Shown one piece after another: positions 1 through 5,831 of a DNA stretch of 7,577 nt. This DNA comes from an uncultured Collinsella sp. (GTDB lineage Bacteria > Actinomycetota > Coriobacteriia > Coriobacteriales > Coriobacteriaceae). Made by a program: the position numbers and the translations under genes. The stretch is taken from NCBI GenBank assembly GCA_900555765.1, contig USMA01000041.1, forward strand, positions 1 to 7,577, read 5' to 3'. Position 1 is the first letter of the stretch; every line of letters starts with the position of its first letter. Under the pieces are notes generated by a model. The model saw nothing but the letters and a program-made list of their open reading frames with translations. It made no database searches and was not told the origin of the DNA.

Positions 1-1063
1 GCGGGCGCGTAAAGTGCTCCTCGGTCAGGAAGCGCTCGTGCTCGGTCTGCAGGTCGATGCCCCAGCTGACGGGGTAATCAAACTGGTGGCCAGCAGCGAC
101 TGCCTGCTCCAGGATCTCGACGGCCTCGGTGTAGGTAACGCGGGCAAAGTCGGAGTTGGCGACATGGTCCAGGCGCTCGAGCAGACCCTTGTCCACAAAC
201 TTGTTGAGCATGTTGAGCTCGTCGGGGCAGGTGGCCATAACGTCCTTAAGGACGTACTTGAGCATGGCCTCGGCGTTGTCCATATAGTCGTTAAGGTCGG
301 CAAAGGCCATCTCGGGCTCGATCATCCAAAACTCGGCGGCGTGGCGCGTGGTGTTGGAGTTTTCGGCGCGGAAGGTGGGGCCAAAGGTGTACACGTCGCC
401 AAAGGCCATGGCAAAGTTCTCGGCATTGAGCTGGCCGGACACGGTGAGGCTTGCATGCTTGCCAAAGAAGTCCTGGCTCCAGTCGACCTCGCCGGACTCG
501 GTGAGGGGCGGATTTTTGGGGTCGAGCGTAGTCACGCGGAACATCTCGCCGGCGCCCTCGCAGTCACTCGTGGTGATGATGGGGGTGTTGACGTAGACAA
601 AGCCCTGCTCCTGGAAGAAGCGGTGGATGGCGGCAGCCGCGACAGAGCGGATGCGGAACACGGCGCGGAACAGGTTGGTGCGCGGGCGCAGGTGCTGCTG
701 GGTGCGCAGGAACTCGACGGTTGCGCGCTTCTTCTGCAGTGGGTAATCCGGGGCACTGACGCCCTCGACCTCGATGGAGGTGGCAGAAAGCTCGAAAGGC
801 TGGGGCGCATCGGGGGTCAGCTTGACGGTGCCGGTGCAAATGAGTGCGGCCGAGACGTTTTGATGGGCGATCTCGTCGTAGTTGTCGAGTGCCTCGCGGT
901 TCATGACGACCTGCAGGTCGCGGAAGCAGCTGCCGTCGTTGAGCGTAACAAAGCCAAAGTTCTTCATGTCGCGGACGGACTTGACCCAGCCGGCGACGGT
1001 GACGGTCTGGCCGCCGAGCGACTCGGCATCGGCATAGAGCTGCGCGATTTTGGTGCGGTTCAC
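1..1063 (-). CDS. asnS: Asparaginyl-tRNA synthetase (partial, C-terminus outside window)
   Basis: This cytoplasmic enzyme charges tRNA-Asn with asparagine using ATP. The 354 visible codons are strikingly similar to E. coli AsnS (466 residues as I remember it). Residues about 18-105 form the OB-fold anticodon-binding domain ([14 protein letters not shown]). The class II catalytic domain follows: HLRPRTN at 124-130, CEGAGEMF at 168-175, SGQLNAE at 209-215, motif 2 with FRAENSNT at 231-238, then [11 protein letters not shown]. Motif 3 and about 110 C-terminal residues lie beyond base 1. I chose the GTG at 1063 because GGGAGGA lies just upstream of it. An in-frame ATG at 1075 would add four residues, but the ribosome site would then lie inside the gene. 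Upstream on the same strand is the EIIA gene, separated by a terminator, so asnS is probably transcribed from its own promoter. The identity is very secure; the start is fairly secure. Confidence 0.97.
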   Translation of the reverse strand, partial: MNRTKIAQLYADAESLGGQTVTVAGWVKSVRDMKNFGFVTLNDGSCFRDLQVVMNREALDNYDEIAHQNVSAALICTGTVKLTPDAPQPFELSATSIEVEGVSAPDYPLQKKRATVEFLRTQQHLRPRTNLFRAVFRIRSVAAAAIHRFFQEQGFVYVNTPIITTSDCEGAGEMFRVTTLDPKNPPLTESGEVDWSQDFFGKHASLTVSGQLNAENFAMAFGDVYTFGPTFRAENSNTTRHAAEFWMIEPEMAFADLNDYMDNAEAMLKYVLKDVMATCPDELNMLNKFVDKGLLERLDHVANSDFARVTYTEAVEILEQAVAAGHQFDYPVSWGIDLQTEHERFLTEEHFTRP

Positions 1064-1102
1064 GTATCCTCCCATAACGGTTGAATGATAGTTATCCATA
1101 CA

Positions 1103-1118
1103 GTTCAATATTCTAGCA
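1103..1118 (-). promoter_or_regulatory. Candidate extended -10 promoter of asnS
   Basis: Read on the minus strand, TGCTAGAAT ends at 1110 and matches an extended -10 element (TGn followed by a TATAAT-like hexamer, 5 of 6). It would start transcription near 1103 and give a leader of about 40 bases before the GTG at 1063. I see no good -35 hexamer, which extended -10 promoters can tolerate. The position, between the upstream terminator and asnS, is suitable, but the call rests on one short motif. Confidence 0.35.
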
Positions 1119-1175
1119 GCTCGGCTCATTTGGGCTATACAGATAAGGCATTGGCGGGATGGTTTTTCAAACGAA

Positions 1176-1207
1176 AAGCGCCCGCGGCCAAATGGTCGCG
1201 GGCGCTT
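1176..1207 (-). terminator. Rho-independent terminator of the PTS EIIA gene
   Basis: The arms 1176-1189 and 1194-1207 pair over 14 positions (one G-T wobble) around a 4-base loop. On the minus strand the GC-rich hairpin ends in CTTTTCGTTTG, a reasonable U-rich tail. It starts 38 bases after the EIIA stop codon. No T-run follows on the plus strand, so it appears to act in one direction. It separates EIIA transcription from asnS. Confidence 0.85.
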
Positions 1208-1244
1208 GACGAGGTGCTTTTTGGCTGTGTGGCGCGGGGCCTGG

Positions 1245-1808
1245 CTACTTGGTCTTGGCTACCAGCAGCGGGTCGCCAAGCTTAACGAGCGGGTTGCCGC
1301 CGATAAGCGTGCCGGACTCGCCGACATGGTCGATGCTCTTAAGACGATCGAGCTCGGAGACGATGACGGTCACGATGTCCTCGTGACCAGCGGCCTTAAT
1401 GGCCTCGCGGTCGAAGCTGATGAGCGGCTGGCCTGCCTTGACCACATCGCCCATCTCGACAAAGCGGGCAAAACCCTTGCCGTTCATTTCCACGGTGCCC
1501 AGGCCAACATGGATGAACACGCGAAGACCGTCCTCGGTGATCATGCCGATGGAGTGGTTGGTGACAGTGGTGGCACCGATGCGGCCGTTGGCGGGCGCAT
1601 AGATGGTGCCGGTAATGGGCTCGATGCCATAGCCCTGGCCAAGCATGCCCGAGGCGATCGTCTCGTCGGGAACCTCGTTCAGGTTGACGAGCACGCCGTT
1701 GACGGGGGCATAGATGACGCCTTCGCGGGTAGCGAAGCTTGCTGCGGGCGGAACGGACGCCTCGCCGGTCGAGGTGAAGGTGGACTTAAGCGAATCGAGC
1801 AGACCCAT
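1245..1808 (-). CDS. crr: PTS glucose-family EIIA domain protein (EIIA-Glc/Crr-like)
   Basis: This is a stand-alone cytoplasmic phosphocarrier of the sugar phosphotransferase system. It takes phosphate from HPr on a histidine and passes it to an EIIB domain. The 187-residue product fits PTS_EIIA_1 (E. coli Crr has 169). Visible hallmarks are YAPVNG near residue 33, IYAPANGRI near 69, TNHSIG with the conserved His85, and [16 protein letters not shown] with the likely phosphorylated His100. The 15-residue spacing of the two histidines equals that of His75 and His90 in E. coli. I chose the ATG at 1808 because GGAGG (1814-1818) precedes it by 5 bases; an upstream frame extension to 1835 lacks a ribosome site. 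No ptsH, ptsI or EIIBC gene is in view, so the sugar is unknown. A LacI/CcpA-type palindrome lies about 50 bases upstream. The crr symbol reflects family resemblance, not proven orthology. Confidence 0.93.
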   Translation of the reverse strand: MGLLDSLKSTFTSTGEASVPPAASFATREGVIYAPVNGVLVNLNEVPDETIASGMLGQGYGIEPITGTIYAPANGRIGATTVTNHSIGMITEDGLRVFIHVGLGTVEMNGKGFARFVEMGDVVKAGQPLISFDREAIKAAGHEDIVTVIVSELDRLKSIDHVGESGTLIGGNPLVKLGDPLLVAKTK

Positions 1809-1855
1809 AGTTGCCTCCAACTTAAATAGGCGCATATCGCGCGTTTGGTTTGCCG

Positions 1856-1865
1856 GAAACGTTTC
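1856..1865. promoter_or_regulatory. GAAACGTTTC palindrome, candidate LacI/CcpA-type operator
   Basis: This is a perfect 10-base palindrome with a central CG, 48-57 bases upstream of the EIIA start. Operators of the LacI repressor family, including CcpA cre-like sites, commonly have AAACGTTT-type cores. The position before a PTS component fits sugar-responsive control. It is one base shorter between the TG and CG than the classical cre consensus, so a local sugar regulator is at least as likely as CcpA. No regulator gene is in the window. Confidence 0.5.
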
Positions 1866-1923
1866 ACATGTGTTTCGCGGCTTGGTCTACGCTGCTCAAC
1901 GATACCTCTGAACTGGGATTATG

Positions 1924-1933
1924 TGATATATCA
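1924..1933. repeat. TGATATATCA palindrome in the divergent intergenic region
   Basis: This is a perfect 10-base AT-rich palindrome between the divergent EIIA and hydrolase genes. A CATAAT hexamer abuts it at 1918-1923 read on the minus strand, which could be a weak -10 for the EIIA gene with a leader of roughly 100 bases. It may be a regulator site, or simply the AT-rich core of a promoter region. Length alone does not exclude chance. Confidence 0.3.
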
Positions 1934-1991
1934 GTTGAAGGGAAACTAATTGCCGGAGTGTTTCTGCGCCACGGGTTCAAGTGGGGTACGC

Positions 1992-2019
1992 TTGAAGGCG
2001 AAAAACAAGGGCGCATAAT
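1992..2019 (+). promoter_or_regulatory. Candidate promoter of the alpha/beta hydrolase gene
   Basis: TTGAAG (1992-1997) and CATAAT (2014-2019) are spaced by 16 bases, resembling a sigma-70-type promoter with start near 2026. The very short leader still contains the ribosome site AAGGGAG (2027-2033), 5 bases before ATG 2039. The -35 overlaps the right half of an inverted repeat, TTCAAG (1976-1981) and CTTGAA (1991-1996), a possible regulator site. Confidence 0.45.
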
Positions 2020-2038
2020 TTGCGCGAAGGGAGCACAT

Positions 2039-2938
2039 ATGATTGTCGAGAACCATGCGCTGTGGGGCGAGGAACCGACCGAGGAATATCCGGCGACGTT
2101 TACGTATTTGGGCGCCGAGCCGCTCCCCGACTAGCCCAATTGCCGCCGCCCCGCGGTGATTATCTGCGGCGGAGGCGGGTTTACGCATATCGCTCCGCAC
2201 GAGCAGGATCCGGTGGCGTTTGCGTTTTTGGACCGCGGCTACCAGGCCTCTGTGCCCAACTATGTCACGAGTTCTACGGGTGACGTGAGCGTTCCGCACC
2301 CCCAGGCAGATCTTGCCAAGATGGTCGCCACGGTGCGCGCGAATGCCGACGAGTGGCATGTCGACCCCAAGCGCGTGTGCGTCGTGGGCTTTTCTGCTGG
2401 CGGCATGATTTGCGCCTCGCTGGCAACACAGTGGAAGACCGGCCCCTTCGCGGCACTTGCCGGGGCGCGTCCGGACGACATTCGTCCCGATGCCGTGGTG
2501 CTGGGTTATCCATTGCTCGACTTTGCCTATGTGCGCGACATGCAGACGCGCGATCCGCGCATTGACTTGCGTGTGCCCAAGACGGGCGGCAAGACGGGGC
2601 GCGATTTGCTCAACGACTACCTGTCGATGGTGACGGGCGGCGAGGCAACTGACGAGCATCTGGCCGACATCTGCCCCACCACGCATGTTTCGCGTCAGAT
2701 GCCACCGACCTTTGTGTGGGGCGTGTCCGACGACAAGACGGCACCGATCGCGCAGGTCTACCCGTTTGCGCAGCGCATGGCCGAGGAGGGCGTTGCATGC
2801 GAGATGCACGTCTTTGACCAGGGTGGTCACGGCCTTTCGCTCGGCAACGCCAACACCGCGGTCGACAACGAGGACAAGCAGGTGGCGGTCCGCCCTTGGA
2901 TTCGCCTAGCCTTCCGCTTCCTGGAGCGCCATCTGTAA
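2039..2938 (+). pseudogene. Alpha/beta hydrolase (esterase/lipase-like) interrupted by an in-frame TAG
   Basis: Read through one TAG at 2132-2134, this frame encodes a 299-position serine hydrolase of the acetyl-esterase/BD-FAE-like type. The 31 codons before the stop look like the usual N-terminal strand of this family (ALWGEEP, TFTYLG). The 267 codons after it hold the rest: oxyanion region IICGGGGF near residues 41-48 (PGGGY is more usual), nucleophile elbow GFSAGG with Ser119, Asp231 or Asp232 in WGVSDDK, and His264 in GGHGLS. The same frame resumes in register (PNCRRPAVIICGGGG), so this is a nonsense change, not a frameshift; TCG to TAG would be one substitution. The ATG has a good ribosome site (AAGGGAG, 5-base spacing). 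The downstream GTG at 2156 has none, so an active truncated product is doubtful but possible. No other defect is visible, suggesting a recent loss, suppression, or a sequencing error. The substrate cannot be told. Confidence 0.8.
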
Positions 2939-2967
2939 GAGTCCCGGCATCCCAGCCCTTCAATAAC

Positions 2968-3040
2968 TTGCGGTGAAATAGTTCCTATCTGGGGCATCAA
3001 CCAGCCCATCCAGGAACTATTCCACCGCAACTTCGTTTTT
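2968..3040 (+). repeat. Inverted-repeat element A, also a likely terminator of the hydrolase transcript
   Basis: The arms 2968-2986 and 3012-3030 pair at 18 of 19 positions around a 25-base loop, which has smaller internal complementarity (TGGG/CCCA). A T-run, GTTTTT, at 3035-3040 follows closely, so the hairpin could terminate transcription from the hydrolase 30 bases upstream. The outer 13 bases, TTGCGGTGAAATA, recur exactly in inverse orientation at 7096-7108 in element B after the transporter gene, so this is a member of a dispersed family rather than a one-off terminator. Confidence 0.75.
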
Positions 3041-3051
3041 GATGCCCCGCC

Positions 3052-3190
3052 CGGAAACTGCGTCCCAGTCTCGCCCTTCAAGGTGGGACACGGTTTCCCA
3101 TAGGGCCTCGACTGGGAAAGCGCGTCCCGTTTCGAGCCGGAATTCTGGGATGTAGTTTCCCCGAGAGGCCTCATCGGGAAACTATGGCCC
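3052..3190. repeat. Tandem hairpin repeat array with a 62-base period
   Basis: Five copies of a motif like GGGAAAC-n-TCCC alternate in orientation: plus at 3053, minus ending 3099, plus at 3114, minus ending 3161, plus at 3176. Equivalent positions are 62 bases apart (GGAAA at 3053 and GGGAAA at 3114 and 3176; TTTCCC at 3094 and 3156). The conserved blocks are the arms; loops have diverged. Arms 3053-3067 and 3084-3098 form a 15-position hairpin with one mismatch and one wobble. Arms 3153-3161 and 3176-3184 pair perfectly over 9 bases. The loop of the latter contains the palindrome GAGGCCTC (3165-3172). Neighbouring motifs can also pair in other combinations. No coding potential is evident and the function is unknown. 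It ends about 40 bases before the feoAB promoter. Confidence 0.6.
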
Positions 3191-3229
3191 TGAGCTCTCC
3201 TGCCTGTCCCCATTGCGCCAATTAGCTGA

Positions 3230-3259
3230 TTGAACGTCGTTGTGTGTTCACGCTATCAT
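3230..3259 (+). promoter_or_regulatory. Candidate promoter of feoAB
   Basis: TTGAAC (3230-3235) and TATCAT (3254-3259) are separated by 18 bases, close to the sigma-70-type consensus. Transcription would start near 3266, giving a leader of about 85 bases before the GTG at 3350. The putative metal-repressor sites begin a few bases downstream of the predicted start, where a bound repressor would block initiation or early elongation. Confidence 0.5.
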
Positions 3260-3273
3260 GTAAGCTTAAAATT

Positions 3274-3307
3274 GGTTAGCCATGGCAAACGGTTAGCCAT
3301 GGTGAAC
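3274..3307 (+). promoter_or_regulatory. Tandem GGTTAGCCATGG repeats, candidate DtxR/IdeR-family iron operators
   Basis: Two adjacent 17-base direct repeats match at 15 of 17 positions; GGTTAGCCATGG is identical in both (3274-3285 and 3291-3302). Each unit is also a dyad around CCATGG: GTTAGCCA/TGGCAAAC (3275-3290, 14 of 16 symmetric positions) and a weaker GTTAGCCA/TGGTGAAC (3292-3307). The half-site GGTTAGCC is identical to part of the DtxR/IdeR box consensus TTAGGTTAGCCTAACCTAA known from actinobacteria. The location just after the feoAB promoter fits iron-dependent repression. The family assignment is inferred from this half-site and the downstream gene. Confidence 0.55.
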
Positions 3308-3349
3308 ATAAATACAACGCCCTGTGGGCGCCGGGGGAGGAACACGGAC

Positions 3350-5710
3350 GTGAGACTCGACACGCTCGAGATTGGAAAGGACGCCGTTGTCGCATCGGTG
3401 ACATCCGACGATCAGGCGCTTCGACAGCATATTTTGGACATGGGCCTAACGCCGGGCACCGAAGTCACCATGATGAAGTACGCCCCTATGGGCGACCCGC
3501 TCGAGATCCGCCTGCGTGGCTACGAGTTGACGCTACGCAAGGACGATGCCGCACGCATTGAGCTCGTGGATGTGCACGACACCGATACGGGTCCGCGCGC
3601 CAACGCCGCAATTGGCACGACGGAGCATCCGGCACTCGGCGAGGGGACGTATTCGCCCCGTGCGGCAAAAACGGCCGTGCCTGAGGGCGCGCCGCTGCAT
3701 TTTGCCCTCGCCGGTAACCAAAACTGCGGCAAGACCACGCTGTTCAACCAGCTGACGGGCTCCAACCAGCATGTCGGTAACTTTCCCGGCGTGACGGTCG
3801 ACCGCAAAGATGGCACCATTCGAAACCACCCCGAGGCAAGCGTTACCGACCTGCCCGGTATTTATTCGCTGTCGCCGTATACGGGCGAGGAGATCGTGAG
3901 CCGTCAGTTTATCCTGGATGAGCATCCCGACGCCATTATCGACATCATCGATGCCACCAACATCGAGCGCAATCTGTACCTGACGCTGCAGCTTATGGAA
4001 CTCGATCGCCCCATGGTCATCGCGCTCAACATGATGGACGAGGTGACGGCCAACGGCGGCGCCGTGGACGTCAACCTGCTCGAGAGCCTGTTGGGCGTGC
4101 CGGTTGTCCCCATTAGCGCCGCCCGCAACGAGGGCATCGGCGAGCTGGTGGATCACGCGTTGCATGTGGCGCGGTTCCGCGAGCGTCCCGGCCGCCTGGA
4201 CTTCTGCGCACCCGATGGCTCGGACAGCGGTGCACTGCATCGCTGCATCCACGGTATTGCTAACCTGATCGAGGACCATGCCGTGACGGCGCACATCCCG
4301 GTGCGCTTTGCGGCGACCAAGCTGGTTGAGGGCGACGAGCTGGTGACCGAGGCGCTTCACCTGGATCGCAATGAGCTCGACGCTATCGAGCACATCATTA
4401 CCCAGATGGAGGGCGAGGCCGGCACCGACCGCCTGTCCGCGCTGGCCGATATGCGCTTTAGCTTTATCGGCGACGTGTGCGGGCGTTGCGTCGTCAAGCC
4501 GCACGAGAGCCGCGAGCACGTGCGCTCCGTCAAGATCGACCGCATCCTGACGGGTCGCTACACGGCCATTCCGGCGTTTCTGGTGATCATGGGCCTCGTC
4601 TTTTGGCTGACGTTTGGCGTGATCGGTGCGGCGTTGCAGGGACTCATGGAGGACGGCATCGCTGCCATCATCGCCTCGGCCGATGCGGGTCTCAAGGCGT
4701 TCGGCACCAACGACGTGGTGCGCTCGCTGGCTGTCGACGGCGTGCTTACGGGCGTGGGCAGCGTGCTGACCTTCCTGCCGATTATCGTCGTGCTCTTCTT
4801 GTTCCTCTCCATTCTGGAAGACTCCGGCTACATGGCGCGTGTTGCCTTTGTCATGGATAAAGTGCTGCGTCGCTTTGGCCTGTCGGGCCGCAGCTTCGTG
4901 CCCATGCTCGTCGGTTTTGGCTGCACCGTGCCGGCTATCATGTCGACCCGTACGCTCCCATCCGAGCACGACCGCAAGATGACGGTCATGCTCACGCCGT
5001 TTATGAGCTGCTCAGCCAAGTTGCCGGTTTACGGCTTGCTGTGCGGGGCGTTTTTCCCGCAGGCGACGGTTCCCGCCATGGTCTCGCTCTATCTGATCGG
5101 TATCGTGGTCGGCTGCATCGCGGCTTTGGTGCTCAACCGTACGGCATTTAAGGGCGACCCGGTGCCGTTTATCATGGAGCTTCCCAATTACCGCCTGCCG
5201 AGCGTCAAGACGACGGTGATGCTGGCATGGGATAAGGCCAAGGACTTTATTACCAAGGCCTTTACCATTATCTTTGCCGCTACCGTGGTCATCTGGTTCC
5301 TTCAGACGTTCGACATCCGCTTTAATGTGGTCGCCGATCAGTCGCAAAGCCTGCTTGCCGGTCTGGGTAGCATTATCGCGCCGGTGTTGGCCCCACTCGG
5401 CTTTGGCGACTGGCGTGCATCCACGGCGCTCGTCACCGGACTTATCGCCAAGGAGAGCGTCATCTCGACCCTCACCGTGCTTTTGGGTGCAACGTCGCCC
5501 GCGGCACTGTCGACCATGTTTTCGCCGTTTACCGCTTACGTATTCCTGGTCTTTACACTGCTGTACCCGCCTTGCGTGGCGGCAATCGGCGCCGTCAAGA
5601 GTGAGCTGGGTGCGCGCTATGCCGTGGCCGTGTTCGCGTTTCAAGTGACGGTCGCCTGGATCGTGGCGTTTGTCGTGCATTCGGCGGGCATATTGCTGGG
5701 GCTGGCTTAG
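3350..5710 (+). CDS. feoB: FeoA-FeoB fusion, ferrous iron transport protein
   Basis: This 786-residue inner-membrane protein imports Fe(II). Residues 1-72 are a FeoA SH3-like domain (LDTLEIGKDAVVASV to DDAARIEL), normally a separate small protein; about 45 linker residues follow. The FeoB G domain shows G1 GNQNCGKT (122-129), G2 in HVGNFPGVTVD (141-151), G3 DLPG (167-170), G4 NMMD (227-230) and G5 SAA (256-258), then a helical region. The membrane part starts near 404 with about ten hydrophobic segments. It includes the gate motifs GFGCTVPA (522-529) and SCSAKLPVY (553-561), and YPPC (739-742). I chose the GTG at 3350 because GGGGGAGG (3333-3340) lies 9 bases upstream and the product then begins like FeoA. 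The frame extends to 3230, but the ATG at 3299 has no ribosome site and lies within the putative operator. No feoC is visible. Identity is very secure. Confidence 0.97.
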   Translation: MRLDTLEIGKDAVVASVTSDDQALRQHILDMGLTPGTEVTMMKYAPMGDPLEIRLRGYELTLRKDDAARIELVDVHDTDTGPRANAAIGTTEHPALGEGTYSPRAAKTAVPEGAPLHFALAGNQNCGKTTLFNQLTGSNQHVGNFPGVTVDRKDGTIRNHPEASVTDLPGIYSLSPYTGEEIVSRQFILDEHPDAIIDIIDATNIERNLYLTLQLMELDRPMVIALNMMDEVTANGGAVDVNLLESLLGVPVVPISAARNEGIGELVDHALHVARFRERPGRLDFCAPDGSDSGALHRCIHGIANLIEDHAVTAHIPVRFAATKLVEGDELVTEALHLDRNELDAIEHIITQMEGEAGTDRLSALADMRFSFIGDVCGRCVVKPHESREHVRSVKIDRILTGRYTAIPAFLVIMGLVFWLTFGVIGAALQGLMEDGIAAIIASADAGLKAFGTNDVVRSLAVDGVLTGVGSVLTFLPIIVVLFLFLSILEDSGYMARVAFVMDKVLRRFGLSGRSFVPMLVGFGCTVPAIMSTRTLPSEHDRKMTVMLTPFMSCSAKLPVYGLLCGAFFPQATVPAMVSLYLIGIVVGCIAALVLNRTAFKGDPVPFIMELPNYRLPSVKTTVMLAWDKAKDFITKAFTIIFAATVVIWFLQTFDIRFNVVADQSQSLLAGLGSIIAPVLAPLGFGDWRASTALVTGLIAKESVISTLTVLLGATSPAALSTMFSPFTAYVFLVFTLLYPPCVAAIGAVKSELGARYAVAVFAFQVTVAWIVAFVVHSAGILLGLA

Positions 5711-5751
5711 TTATTTATTGACGGCGCAACCTTTGTGTATCGAATTGTTTT

Positions 5752-5786
5752 CGGCCCTGCATTTGTTGCTGACGGATGCGGGGCCG
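5752..5786. other. Hairpin between feoAB and the MFS gene
   Basis: The arms 5752-5762 and 5776-5786 pair over 11 positions with one G-T wobble around a 13-base loop, 41 bases after the feoAB stop. No T-run follows on the plus strand (TTGCTATATAAT), so a standard terminator is doubtful. Read on the minus strand, the hairpin is followed by GAAAACAATT, also without a T-run. The right arm lies within the spacer of the next promoter, so it might attenuate feoAB read-through or act as a regulator site. Confidence 0.45.
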
Positions 5787-5798
5787 TTGCTATATAAT
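5769..5798 (+). promoter_or_regulatory. Promoter of the MFS transporter gene
   Basis: A perfect TATAAT (5793-5798) is preceded at 18 bases by CTGACG (5769-5774), 4 of 6 to TTGACA. The predicted start is near 5805, followed by the ribosome site GGAG (5819-5822), 9 bases before the ATG at 5832. This indicates that the transporter has its own transcription start and is not only read through from feoAB. Confidence 0.6.
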
Positions 5799-5831
5799 CG
5801 CCTCCACTCAAAATGATTGGAGACGTTATAT

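Noticed and set aside
14..1084. Plus-strand open frame of 356 codons antisense to asnS
   Set aside because: It mirrors a near full-length AsnS match on the other strand, has no recognisable domain, and arises from GC-rich codon bias leaving the opposite strand open.
1064..1175. T-box or other riboswitch leader before asnS
   Set aside because: The leader is only about 110 bases at most, with no T-box sequence and no terminator-antiterminator pair next to asnS.
1206..1829. Plus-strand open frame of 207 codons antisense to the EIIA gene
   Set aside because: The minus strand encodes a clear EIIA domain with both histidines. The antisense frame starts at the edge of the terminator hairpin and lacks a ribosome site.
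1946..2830. Minus-strand open frame of 294 codons opposite the interrupted hydrolase
   Set aside because: It was considered because the hydrolase is broken, but it is rich in Arg and His with no domain, while the plus strand carries the complete catalytic motif order.
3052..3190. Possible CRISPR array
   Set aside because: The repeats are imperfect, alternate in orientation and have a degenerate 62-base period. There are no identical direct repeats with unique spacers and no cas genes.
3230..3349. N-terminal 40-residue extension of FeoAB, or a start at ATG 3299
   Set aside because: There is no ribosome site before the upstream starts. The extension would cover the promoter and operator repeats, and the FeoA homology begins right after the GTG at 3350, which has GGGGGAGG upstream.
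3533..4969. Minus-strand open frame of 478 codons opposite feoAB
   Set aside because: Its composition (very high His, Asp, Ala, Gln) is that of a shadow frame. FeoAB motifs are unambiguous on the plus strand.
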